Source: Gemmatimonadota bacterium (GTDB lineage: Bacteria; Gemmatimonadota; Gemmatimonadetes; Gemmatimonadales; Gemmatimonadaceae). Taken from it: a DNA stretch of 51,761 bases. Numbering within the stretch: position 1 is the first letter of the stretch; each line of letters opens with the position of its first letter. Made by a program: the position numbers and the translations under genes. Below, piece by piece: positions 16,672 to 25,284 of the stretch. The notes under the pieces were generated by a model that saw only the letters and a program-made list of their open reading frames with translations, had not been told where the DNA came from and ran no database searches. The stretch covers positions 1 to 51,761 of the forward strand of contig JANYHJ010000101.1 in the NCBI GenBank assembly GCA_025359135.1. Reading direction: 5' to 3'.

Positions 16672-19600
16672 CGACGTCCGTGCGGCGCGCCCCATGGGGG
16701 CGTCGCATGTTGGGCGCGCTCCTCGTCATCGGTGCGCTGGCCCCGGCTGCCGCGCAGGTGCCCACGCCACGACCGGGACCTGGTCCCTCGGCACCGCGCG
16801 TCGGCGCGGACACGGGCAAGGGTGGCCGCGCACAGCGCGACAGCACCGGCAAGCTCAAGAAGGTCGAGCTCATCAAGTGGGAAGAAACCGACTCGACCAT
16901 GGACGCGCTGCTCAAGCGTCCCGGTTTCTCGGTCACCAAGTATCAGGGCGACAAGGTCCTCTTTGACGCCGGCAAGCGCGACCTCACGCTCAAGGGCGTG
17001 CCGGCCGGCGTGCTGCGCGTGCGCACGCTGCTGGTGGGCACGAGCGTGGTCTACAACGACTCGACGCAGCTGGTGATCGCCGAAGGCGACACCGTGGTGC
17101 TGCGCGACCCCGACCAGTCGGCGGAAGACCTGGTAGTCAAGGGCGGCGGCCTCCGCTACGACATCAAGGAGGCGCGCGGCGTGGCCCGCGGCCTCGAGAC
17201 CACCGTCGACAACAAGGGCGCAAGCTGGATCGTGTACGGCCACCAGGCCGCCCTCCGCAACATCGAGGACTCGACCGCGACCGACACGCTGCAGCGCAAG
17301 CAGTCGATCTTCTACGCCAAGGACGGCCGCATCACGAGCTGCGCGGACTCGCTGCCGCACTACCACTTCTCGGCCGGCGAAATGAAGGTCGTGAGCGGTG
17401 GATTCATGGTGGGCCGGCCGGCGGTGCTCTATCTCGCCGATGTTCCGGTGGCCTGGCTGCCGTTCATCTTCCAGGACATGCGACAGGGGCGCCGGAGCGG
17501 CGTGCTCGTGCCGCGGCTGGGCGTGAGCGAACTGCTCCGCAACTCGGCCACGTACCAGCGCACGGTCGAGAACATGGGCTACTACTTCGCCCTCAACGAC
17601 TACATGGACGCCACGCTCTGGGCCGATTGGCGCTCGGAGGCGCGGCCACCGACCGGCGGCTTCGGCTACTCGCGCATCAGCGGCGACTACCGCTATCGCT
17701 GGCTCTCGCGCTTCATCACCGGCGGCATCGGGGCCAGCTTCCTGCAGCAGGGCGACGGCACGACGAACACCCAGTTCCACATCAACCACACGCAGAATTT
17801 CAGCCAGACGAGCACGCTCAACGCGAACGTCAACTACGTCACCAACACCACCGTCCAGCGCAACACCACCATCGACCCGCGGCTCGTGGTCGGCAGCATC
17901 CAGTCGCAGGTGAACTACACGAAGACGCTTGGTCCGCTCAACATCGCCCTCGGCGGCTCGCAGTCGCAGTACCCCGGGCGCCCGCAGACCGACCGCAACT
18001 TCCCGACGCTCAGCATCTCGACCCGTCCGATCGAGATCGCCTCGTGGCTGACCTGGACGCCGGGCCTGAGCGCGTCCAACCAGCAGACCATCGACCTGGA
18101 CCAAGCCGGCGAGTTCTCCAAGCGGTACAGCATCAACGCGACGGGCGGCCTCGATTCGTCGGTCATCCGCCAGAACACGCGCACAAGCGCCCTCACGCTC
18201 CAATCGCCGCTCAAGATCGGCAGCTTCCAGCTGGCGCTGAGCGCCGCGCTCAACGACCGCTCGCTCGACTATCCGCAGTCGCGGTTGATCGTCGACGTCA
18301 ACGACACCACGAAACGGGAGACGCGCGTCTTCGCGCGTACCTACGAGAGCGGCTTCGACTTCCAGCTCGGCTTCTCGCTGCCGTCGCTCTTCAATTCGTC
18401 GTGGAAGCTGACGCCGAGCGTCAACCTCGTGAACGTCGACGCGTCGCCCTTCTTCGTGCGCAACGAGCGCACCGGCGGGAATTGGGTGTCGCAGTCCAAG
18501 AAGCTTGTCTACAGCCTCGGCATCGCGCCGAGCTTCTTCGGGCTGTTCAACGGCTTCGGCGCAGTCTCGCGCTTCCGGCACTCGATCTCGCCGAGCCTGA
18601 GCTGGAACTTCGCGCCGGCTTCGACCGTGAGCGACGAGTTTCTCAGCGCGCTCGGCAAGACGCGGCCGTCGTACCTGGGCTCGCTCGCCCAGAACGGGCT
18701 GACCTTCTCCCTGGCACAGAATCTCGAGGCCAAGCTGCGCGCCGAGGGGGACACGGGCGAGGGCAAGAAGGTGCGTATCCTCTCGATCTCCGGCATCGGC
18801 TTCAGCTACAACTTCGAGCAGCTCAAGGAAATCCAGCGTCGGCGGCAGCTGGCGGGGAAGGTCGCGCCCTCGTGGACGGCGGGCCTCACGAGCGACCAGT
18901 TCGGCTTCACGGCCCGGTCCGACCTGCTTCCCGGTTTCGACCTCGGCATGGACTGGTCGCTCTTTCAGGGGAGCGTGCTCACCGATACGGCCGTGTTCAA
19001 GCCGTTCAATACCTCGATTCGCGCCACGCTATCGCTCGATCGCTCGTCACCGCTCGTGCAGTTGGCGCGCCGCATGCTCGGCATGCGCGAGGCGCCGCTG
19101 ACGGGTACCGGTACGGGGTCGGGACAGCAGAACAGCATCGGCGGAACCCCGGGCATGACGCCGGCACTGTCCGGTGGCTCGGTCATCGGCAGCACCGTGC
19201 GACCGCAGACCTACGAGATCCCGAGTGGGCAGGGGTGGCGGCTCAACCTCACGTTCAGCTCGACACGCACCCGTCCGCCGGTCGGCGGCAACGTGATCAC
19301 GGTCGACCCGCTGATTGCGTGCGAACCGCTCAAGAACTTGAGCACGATTCTGTACGATCAGTGTCGCAACAATCCGCAGAACCTGCCACCCACCAATCCG
19401 GTGCAAGGGACGTCGCTGGGCGGCCCGGTGTTCGTCACGCCGCCGGTCACGAACCTGCAATTCCAGTACTCGTTCAATTTGACGCCCAAGTGGGCCGCGA
19501 TGTGGTCGTCGAGCTACGACGCCGAAAAGCAGCTGTTTGCCGCACAGGTCGTCTCGCTGCAGCGCGACATGCACGACTGGCGCGCCACCTTCTCGTTCAC

Positions 19601-19712
19601 GCAGGCGCCCAACGGCAACGCGAGCTTCAGCTTCTTCATCTCGCTCAAGGCGGAGCCGGAAATCAAGTTCAACTACGACCGGAACACCCTCACGTCGCCC
19701 GGCGCGCGATGA
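16668..19712 (+). CDS. lptD: LptD-like lipopolysaccharide-assembly outer-membrane protein
   Basis: LptD is the outer-membrane barrel that inserts lipopolysaccharide. The 1014-residue product has a signal peptide (LGALLVIGALAPAAAQVP), an N-terminal OstA/LptA-like jellyroll (about 60-250, with repeated short beta strands such as GDKVLFDAGKRDLTLKG), and a long C-terminal region rich in alternating polar/aromatic strands, as expected of a barrel. The segment VPVAWLPFIFQDMRQGRRSGVLVPRLG matches the LptD plug-to-barrel junction. Only three Cys are visible (C225, C885, C899), so the disulfide pattern differs from E. coli. GTG 16668 overlaps the tatC stop. Confidence 0.87.
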   Translation: MTTSVRRAPWGRRMLGALLVIGALAPAAAQVPTPRPGPGPSAPRVGADTGKGGRAQRDSTGKLKKVELIKWEETDSTMDALLKRPGFSVTKYQGDKVLFDAGKRDLTLKGVPAGVLRVRTLLVGTSVVYNDSTQLVIAEGDTVVLRDPDQSAEDLVVKGGGLRYDIKEARGVARGLETTVDNKGASWIVYGHQAALRNIEDSTATDTLQRKQSIFYAKDGRITSCADSLPHYHFSAGEMKVVSGGFMVGRPAVLYLADVPVAWLPFIFQDMRQGRRSGVLVPRLGVSELLRNSATYQRTVENMGYYFALNDYMDATLWADWRSEARPPTGGFGYSRISGDYRYRWLSRFITGGIGASFLQQGDGTTNTQFHINHTQNFSQTSTLNANVNYVTNTTVQRNTTIDPRLVVGSIQSQVNYTKTLGPLNIALGGSQSQYPGRPQTDRNFPTLSISTRPIEIASWLTWTPGLSASNQQTIDLDQAGEFSKRYSINATGGLDSSVIRQNTRTSALTLQSPLKIGSFQLALSAALNDRSLDYPQSRLIVDVNDTTKRETRVFARTYESGFDFQLGFSLPSLFNSSWKLTPSVNLVNVDASPFFVRNERTGGNWVSQSKKLVYSLGIAPSFFGLFNGFGAVSRFRHSISPSLSWNFAPASTVSDEFLSALGKTRPSYLGSLAQNGLTFSLAQNLEAKLRAEGDTGEGKKVRILSISGIGFSYNFEQLKEIQRRRQLAGKVAPSWTAGLTSDQFGFTARSDLLPGFDLGMDWSLFQGSVLTDTAVFKPFNTSIRATLSLDRSSPLVQLARRMLGMREAPLTGTGTGSGQQNSIGGTPGMTPALSGGSVIGSTVRPQTYEIPSGQGWRLNLTFSSTRTRPPVGGNVITVDPLIACEPLKNLSTILYDQCRNNPQNLPPTNPVQGTSLGGPVFVTPPVTNLQFQYSFNLTPKWAAMWSSSYDAEKQLFAAQVVSLQRDMHDWRATFSFTQAPNGNASFSFFISLKAEPEIKFNYDRNTLTSPGAR

Positions 19713-19746
19713 CGAGCGTGCTTGTGCCGGATGTGGCCCGCGAGCG

Positions 19747-19752
19747 AATTTT
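19747..19752 (+). promoter_or_regulatory. Possible -10-like box just before hutH
   Basis: AATTTT lies at -12 to -7 relative to the hutH ATG (19759), in the only clear AT-rich patch of the 46-base gap after lptD. The spacing resembles uvrB and the carbamoyltransferase. The hexamer itself is a weak match, and hutH could simply be read through from lptD. Confidence 0.25.
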
Positions 19753-19758
19753 CACCGC

Positions 19759-21288
19759 ATGACGAGCCCCATCCGCCTCGACGGCCATGCCCTCACCATC
19801 GAGGCCGTACGCCAGGTGGCCGACTTCCGTGCTCCCGTGGCGCTGGCCGCCGAAGCGCGCGATCGGATGGCACGCTCGCGCGCCATCGTGGACGGGATCG
19901 TGGCGCGCAATGATGCCGTGTACGGTGTCACCACGGGGTTCGGCAAGCTCTCCGATGTCGCCATTCCGCCCGACCGGTTGGCGGAGCTCCAGATCAACCT
20001 CGTGCGCAGCCACGCCGCCGGTGTGGGGCCGCTACTGCCCGCGCGTGAAGTGCGCGCGATGATGCTCCTGCGTGCCAACGTGCTGGCCAAGGGCTTCAGC
20101 GGTGCGCGTGCCGCACTGGTGGAGCTGCTTGCGGCGATGCTCAACGCGGGCATTCACCCCGAGGTCCCGGAACAGGGCAGCGTCGGCGCGAGCGGCGACC
20201 TGGCGCCACTCGCTCACCTCGCGCTCGCGCTCGTCGGTGAGGGGCAGGTCGAGATGGGCGGCGCGGTGCGGCCGGCGCGCGAGGCGCTGGCGGCCGCAGG
20301 GCTCCAGCCGGTGACGCTTGGTCCCAAGGAAGGGATCTCGCTCATCAACGGCACGCAGGCGCACACCGGGATCGCGTCGCTGGCGTGGCACGACGCGATG
20401 ACGCTCTGGAAGACGGCGCACGTCGCGGGCGCAGCGTCGCTCGAAGGGCTGCTCGGCACCCCCGTGGCCTTCGATGCGCGCATCCATGCTGCGCGTGGGC
20501 AGGTCGGGCAGAGCGAGTCGGCAGCGTTGCTGCGCGCCCTGCTGGAGGACAGCGCCATCCGCGAGTCGCATCGCATCGGTGATCGTCGCGTGCAGGACGC
20601 GTATGCGCTGCGCTGCATGCCGCAGGTGCACGGTCCGGTGCTCGATGCGCTGCGCTTCACCGGCGACATCATCAGTCGCGAGCTCAACGCCGGCACCGAC
20701 AATCCGCTCGTCTTCGATGATGGCACGATGCTCTCCGGCGGAAACTTCCACGGGCAGCCGGTGGCGATGGCGCTCGACCTGCTCGCGATCGTCATGACCA
20801 ACCTCGCGACGATCAGCGAGCGCCGCATCGACCGGCTCGTGCATCCGGATCTCAACGAGGGACTGCCGCCGTTCCTCGCCGCCGACGCGGGGGTGCGCTC
20901 CGGCCTCATGATGGCGCAGGTGACGGCGGCGGCGCTCGCGAGCGAGTGCAAGGTGCTCTCGCACCCGGCGAGCGTCGACACGATCCCCACCGACGGCAGC
21001 AAGGAAGACGTCGTGCCGATGGCCATGGGCGCCGCCTGGAAGTTCAAGCGCATCCTCCATAACGTGCGACATGTGCTCGCCATCGAGTTGATGGCTGCGG
21101 CGCAGGCGCTCGACTTCCGTGCGCCACTGACCCCCGGACGCGGCGTGCGCGTGGCGCATGCGCGGGTGCGCGCCCTCGTGGCCACCTACGATTCCGACCG
21201 GGTGGTCGGCCCCGACATCACGCGCCTCGCGAATGCCATCGCTGCGGGGGAGTTTGCCTTGGATCCCGATCACCTCGGCGCCACATGA
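19759..21288 (+). CDS. hutH: Histidine ammonia-lyase
   Basis: HutH removes ammonia from L-histidine to give urocanate, the first step of histidine degradation. The 509-residue protein has the Ala-Ser-Gly triad (144-146 in [14 protein letters not shown]) that forms the MIO electrophile, Tyr55 in [10 protein letters not shown] as the catalytic Tyr, and the conserved AGTDNPLVF and [15 protein letters not shown] segments. Tyrosine or phenylalanine ammonia-lyase is less likely because hutU and hutI follow. The ATG at 19759 gives the normal N-terminus; its stop overlaps hutU. Confidence 0.96.
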   Translation: MTSPIRLDGHALTIEAVRQVADFRAPVALAAEARDRMARSRAIVDGIVARNDAVYGVTTGFGKLSDVAIPPDRLAELQINLVRSHAAGVGPLLPAREVRAMMLLRANVLAKGFSGARAALVELLAAMLNAGIHPEVPEQGSVGASGDLAPLAHLALALVGEGQVEMGGAVRPAREALAAAGLQPVTLGPKEGISLINGTQAHTGIASLAWHDAMTLWKTAHVAGAASLEGLLGTPVAFDARIHAARGQVGQSESAALLRALLEDSAIRESHRIGDRRVQDAYALRCMPQVHGPVLDALRFTGDIISRELNAGTDNPLVFDDGTMLSGGNFHGQPVAMALDLLAIVMTNLATISERRIDRLVHPDLNEGLPPFLAADAGVRSGLMMAQVTAAALASECKVLSHPASVDTIPTDGSKEDVVPMAMGAAWKFKRILHNVRHVLAIELMAAAQALDFRAPLTPGRGVRVAHARVRALVATYDSDRVVGPDITRLANAIAAGEFALDPDHLGAT

Positions 21289-22961
21289 CACCGGCCACGC
21301 TCACTCCCGCCACTGGCGCGCGCCCCGTGCGTGCCCCGCGCGGTACCACGCTTCGTTGCCGCGGCTGGGTGCAGGAAGCGGCCCTCCGCATGCTCATGAA
21401 CAACCTCGACCCCGAAGTGGCCGAGCGTCCGGATGATCTGGTGGTGTATGGCGGCACAGGCAAGGCGGCGCGCAACTGGGCCTGCTTCGACGCGATCGTC
21501 TCGGTGCTCGAGCGCCTTGCCGATGACGAGACGCTGATGGTGCAGAGCGGCAAGCCCGTGGCGGTGTTCAAGACGCACCCCGACGCGCCGCGCGTGCTGA
21601 TCGCGAACTCGAACCTCGTGGGACGGTTCGCCAACTGGGACGACTTCCGCCGCCTCGAGGCCATGGGTCTCACCATGTACGGCCAGATGACGGCCGGCTC
21701 GTGGATCTACATCGGATCGCAGGGGATCCTGCAGGGCACGTACGAGACGTTCGGTTCGCTGGCGCGCAAACACTTCGGCGGCACGCTCGCCGGCCGCTTC
21801 GTGCTCACCGCTGGGCTCGGCGGCATGGGCGGTGCGCAGCCGCTGGCCGCGACGATGAACGGCGCCGCGTTCCTTGGCATCGACGTCGATGCCACGCGCA
21901 TCCAGAAGCGCATCGAGACGGGCTATTGCGACCGGATGACGCACGCCTTGGACGAGGCGCTCACCTGGATCAGGGAGGCGCAGCGCACCGGCACGGCGCT
22001 CTCGGTAGGGCTCGTCGGCAACGCCGCCGACCTCCTCCCCGAACTCCATCGTCGCGGCATCGTGCCCGATGTCGTGACCGACCAGACGAGCGCCCACGAC
22101 ATGCTCAACGGCTACGTGCCGGCCGGCATGTCGCTCGCCCACGCCGCGACGCTGCGCGCGGGCGATCCGGCCGCGTATACCAGGGCCTCGATCGCGAGCG
22201 CGGTGGTGCACGTGCGCGCCATGCTCGCGCTGCAGCAGGCCGGCGCCATCACCTTCGACTACGGCAACAACATCCGCACGGTGGCGCTCGACGCCGGCGT
22301 GCACGAGGCGTTCCGGATTCCGGGGTTCGTGCCCGAGTACATCCGCCCGCTCTTCTGCGAGGGAAAGGGGCCGTTCCGCTGGGTGGCGCTCTCGGGTGAT
22401 CCCAAGGACATCCACCGCACCGACGATCTCGTGCTCGAACTCTTTCCCGAGGACGAGCACCTCAAACGCTGGATCACCATGGCGCGCGAGCGCGTGCACT
22501 TCCAGGGACTGCCGGCGCGCATCTGCTGGCTGGGGCAGGGCGCGCGCGCGAAGTTCGCGGTGGCCATGAACGACCTCGTGGCGCGCGGCGAACTCTCCGC
22601 GCCGATCGTCATCGGTCGCGATCATCTCGACACCGGCAGCGTGGCATCGCCGTTCCGCGAAACTGAAGCCATGAAGGACGGCTCCGATGCAATCGCCGAC
22701 TGGGCGGTGCTCAACGCGATGATCAACGTCGCGAGTGGCGCCTCGTGGGTGAGCTTCCACCACGGCGGTGGCGTCGGCATGGGCAACTCGCTCCACGCGG
22801 GGCAGGTGATCGTCGCCGACGGTACCGCGGCCGCGCGTGCGCGGCTCCAGCGCGTGCTCACCAACGACCCCGGCATGGGCGTCGCGCGGCATGCCGACGC
22901 GGGCTACGACATCGCCATCGCCACCGCGAGAGCGGAGGGGCTCGACCTCCCCATGGTGTAA
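21285..22961 (+). CDS. hutU: Urocanate hydratase
   Basis: HutU converts urocanate to imidazolone propionate using tightly bound NAD. The 558-residue protein is full length. It has the N-terminal [22 protein letters not shown], the NAD-binding [14 protein letters not shown], the active-site Cys in [11 protein letters not shown] (about 409) and the closing [17 protein letters not shown]. The ATG at 21285 overlaps the hutH stop (ATGA). The next gene starts five bases after its stop. Confidence 0.97.
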   Translation: MTPATLTPATGARPVRAPRGTTLRCRGWVQEAALRMLMNNLDPEVAERPDDLVVYGGTGKAARNWACFDAIVSVLERLADDETLMVQSGKPVAVFKTHPDAPRVLIANSNLVGRFANWDDFRRLEAMGLTMYGQMTAGSWIYIGSQGILQGTYETFGSLARKHFGGTLAGRFVLTAGLGGMGGAQPLAATMNGAAFLGIDVDATRIQKRIETGYCDRMTHALDEALTWIREAQRTGTALSVGLVGNAADLLPELHRRGIVPDVVTDQTSAHDMLNGYVPAGMSLAHAATLRAGDPAAYTRASIASAVVHVRAMLALQQAGAITFDYGNNIRTVALDAGVHEAFRIPGFVPEYIRPLFCEGKGPFRWVALSGDPKDIHRTDDLVLELFPEDEHLKRWITMARERVHFQGLPARICWLGQGARAKFAVAMNDLVARGELSAPIVIGRDHLDTGSVASPFRETEAMKDGSDAIADWAVLNAMINVASGASWVSFHHGGGVGMGNSLHAGQVIVADGTAAARARLQRVLTNDPGMGVARHADAGYDIAIATARAEGLDLPMV

Positions 22962-22966
22962 GGCTC

Positions 22967-23938
22967 GTGCTCTCGGCGCAATTCCGACCCTGGCACATTC
23001 CGCTCTTCCTCGCGAAGTACGGCTGGTTGCACGTGACGCGGCGTCCTGTCCTCGTGCACTTCGAGGTGACGCTGCGCTGCAACGCGCGCTGCGGCTTCTG
23101 CGACTACTGGAAGACCCCCTCGGACGCTCGCCACGACGAAGTGCAGTCGTTCGCCGACGCGGCCCGCTTCTTCAATCCGATGATGATCACCTTCACTGGC
23201 GGCGAACCGCTGCTGCGCCGCGACCTCGAGGACCTCGTGGCTGGCGTGGACGCCGCGGTGGGGCTCAAGTACACGACGCTCATCACGCACGGTGGCATGC
23301 TCACGGCGGAACGGGCGGTGTCGCTCAACCGCGCGGGGATCCACCAGTTCAACATCTCCCTCGACTACCTCGATGGGCGACACGACCAGGCGCGGGCGAT
23401 TCCGGGGCTGACCGCGCGCATCATGGACACGATTCCCGCCATGCAGGCGAAGGGCGTATCCGCGATCCGCTTCAACACGGTCATCAAGGACGACAACCTC
23501 GGCGAGATGATGCCGCTCGTGCACCGCGCGGCCGAGCTCGGCGTCGGCGTCAATTTCTCCGTGTACACCGACTTCAAGAACGGCAACGCGACGCACCGCC
23601 TTGGCGCCGCGCACCTCGCGGAACTCGACGCCATCATCGACGAGCTGCTCGCCTACAAGCGGCGTCGCCGCGGCGTGATCACCAGTTCGGACGCCTACCT
23701 CGAGTCGATTCCGCGCTGGGTACGCGGCCAGCTCGCCAAGCCGTGCGAGTCGGGGATCCGCACGATCCACATCGATCCCGTCGGGCACGTCAAGCGCTGT
23801 CCCGACTTCCCGACCGACTTCCACTGGCGCGAGTGGACGTCGTACGAGCCGATCAAGTGCGACCGTTGTTTCTACGCGTGTCGCGGTGAGGCGCAGGCGC
23901 CCCTGCGCTGGTCGCGCGTCCAGGATGTCTTCGCATGA
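22967..23938 (+). CDS. Radical SAM protein with Cys-rich C-terminus, inside the hut operon
   Basis: The 323-residue protein carries the radical SAM cluster motif C38-x-x-x-C42-x-x-C45 (RCNARCGFCDYW) and the SAM-binding TFTGGEPLLRRDL. The C-terminus contains five more Cys (PCESGIRTIHI, KRCPDF, and CDRCFYAC) arranged like a SPASM/twitch auxiliary-cluster region. I do not recognise the substrate. The GTG at 22967 is preferred because it lies just after the hutU stop and gives a short N-terminus like other family members. It sits between hutU and hutI with gaps of 5 and 7 bases, so it is transcribed with histidine degradation. A link to imidazole chemistry, to peptide modification, or simple hitch-hiking are all open. 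Confidence 0.85.
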   Translation: MLSAQFRPWHIPLFLAKYGWLHVTRRPVLVHFEVTLRCNARCGFCDYWKTPSDARHDEVQSFADAARFFNPMMITFTGGEPLLRRDLEDLVAGVDAAVGLKYTTLITHGGMLTAERAVSLNRAGIHQFNISLDYLDGRHDQARAIPGLTARIMDTIPAMQAKGVSAIRFNTVIKDDNLGEMMPLVHRAAELGVGVNFSVYTDFKNGNATHRLGAAHLAELDAIIDELLAYKRRRRGVITSSDAYLESIPRWVRGQLAKPCESGIRTIHIDPVGHVKRCPDFPTDFHWREWTSYEPIKCDRCFYACRGEAQAPLRWSRVQDVFA

Positions 23939-23945
23939 GGTCCTC

Positions 23946-25217
23946 GTGAGCGCCCTGCGCTTCGTGAACGCGGCGCAGGTGGTCACCTGCGAGGGACCGC
24001 CGCGCGCGCGGCGCGGTGGCGAACTGCACGACCTCGGCGTCCGGGCTGGCGTGGGCGTGCTCGTGGAAGACGACCTGATCGTGGCCGTGGGTGACGCGGG
24101 CGACCTCGAGCGCCGCGCGCCGCACGCGAGCGTCGTCGACTGTCGCGGCATGGTGCTCACGCCTGGCCTCGTGGACTCGCACACGCACGCCATCTTCGGG
24201 AAGTCGCGCGCCGCAGAGCAGGAAATGCGCGCCGCCGGACTCGACTACATGACGATCGCGGAACGGGGCGGGGGGATCCACAGCTCCGTGCGCGACCTGC
24301 GCACGCGCGACGAGGACGAACTCGTGGCGCTCGCGCTGCCACGCCTGCGGCGGCTCGCGGCGCATGGCACGACCACCGTCGAGGTCAAATCCGGCTACGG
24401 GCTCACGGTCGACGACGAGCTCAAGTGCCTGCGCGCGATTCGCCGGCTGCAAGAGCTCCTGCCGATGCGCCTCGTGCCGACCTGGCTTGGCGCGCACGAG
24501 ATCCCCCTCGAACATCGCGGATCGGCCGCCTCACGCGCGGCGTACGTCGGACTCCTCGAACACGAGATGCTGGACGCGGTGGTGCGCGAGGGACTGGCGC
24601 AGTTCGCCGACGTCTTCTGTGAGCCGGGCGTCTTCACGGTCGACGAGTCGCGGCGCATCCTCGGTGCCGCGCGTGCCCGCGGGCTCGCGCTCAAGCTTCA
24701 CGCCGACGAACTCAAGCCGGCCGGCGGCGCCGAGCTGGCGGCGGAGCTCGGCGCCACGAGTGCTGACCACCTCGGAGCGGTGTCCGACGGAGGAATCCGG
24801 GCGCTGGCGGCGAGCGAAACCGTGGCCACGCTGCTGCCGCACACGCTCCTGTTCCTCGGCAAGGCGGCGCAGGCCCCGGCTCGAGCGCTGATCGACGCGG
24901 GCGCGGCGTTCGCCCTCGCCAGCGACTTCAATCCCGGCACCTCGCCGACGGTCAACTTCCCGCTGGTGCTGACCTTGGGCGTGAGCCAACTCAAGCTTTC
25001 GGTGTCGGAAGCGATGCTCGGGGCAACAGTAAACGGGGCTGCCGCGTTGGGTTTGGCAGGCACCGTCGGACAGCTGACGCCGGGGGCCAGCGCTGATCTT
25101 GCCCTGTTCGAAATCGAGGACATTCGCGAGCTTCCATACTGGTCGGGTGACCGCCGCTGCCGGGGCTCGTGGGCGCGCGGCAAACCTTGTCACCAGTTTG
25201 AGTTAGGGATAGTTTGA
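23946..25217 (+). CDS. hutI: Imidazolonepropionase
   Basis: HutI opens the imidazolone ring to give N-formimino-L-glutamate. The 423-residue amidohydrolase has the metal-binding H-T-H in GLVDSHTHAIFG, the GGGIHSS substrate loop, a second His in KLHADELKP, a later His in SADHLGAV, and the Asp in ALASDFNPGT, as in characterised enzymes. The GTG at 23946 has a Shine-Dalgarno-like GAGG (23937-23940) five bases upstream; an in-frame ATG at 23925 overlapping the previous gene is the alternative. No hutG or hutF is seen nearby, so the fate of formiminoglutamate is not encoded in the window. Confidence 0.95.
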   Translation: MSALRFVNAAQVVTCEGPPRARRGGELHDLGVRAGVGVLVEDDLIVAVGDAGDLERRAPHASVVDCRGMVLTPGLVDSHTHAIFGKSRAAEQEMRAAGLDYMTIAERGGGIHSSVRDLRTRDEDELVALALPRLRRLAAHGTTTVEVKSGYGLTVDDELKCLRAIRRLQELLPMRLVPTWLGAHEIPLEHRGSAASRAAYVGLLEHEMLDAVVREGLAQFADVFCEPGVFTVDESRRILGAARARGLALKLHADELKPAGGAELAAELGATSADHLGAVSDGGIRALAASETVATLLPHTLLFLGKAAQAPARALIDAGAAFALASDFNPGTSPTVNFPLVLTLGVSQLKLSVSEAMLGATVNGAAALGLAGTVGQLTPGASADLALFEIEDIRELPYWSGDRRCRGSWARGKPCHQFELGIV

Positions 25218-25284
25218 CTAGTTGCGGTCCGGGGTCTCCCGGTACCGCATTTTTCGCCGCATCGACACCCGAGCGCCGTTGCCG

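Noticed and set aside
17627..19762. 711-codon plus-strand frame overlapping lptD
   Set aside because: Arg/Ala/Gln-rich without domains. The overlapping frame gives a coherent signal peptide and barrel strands.
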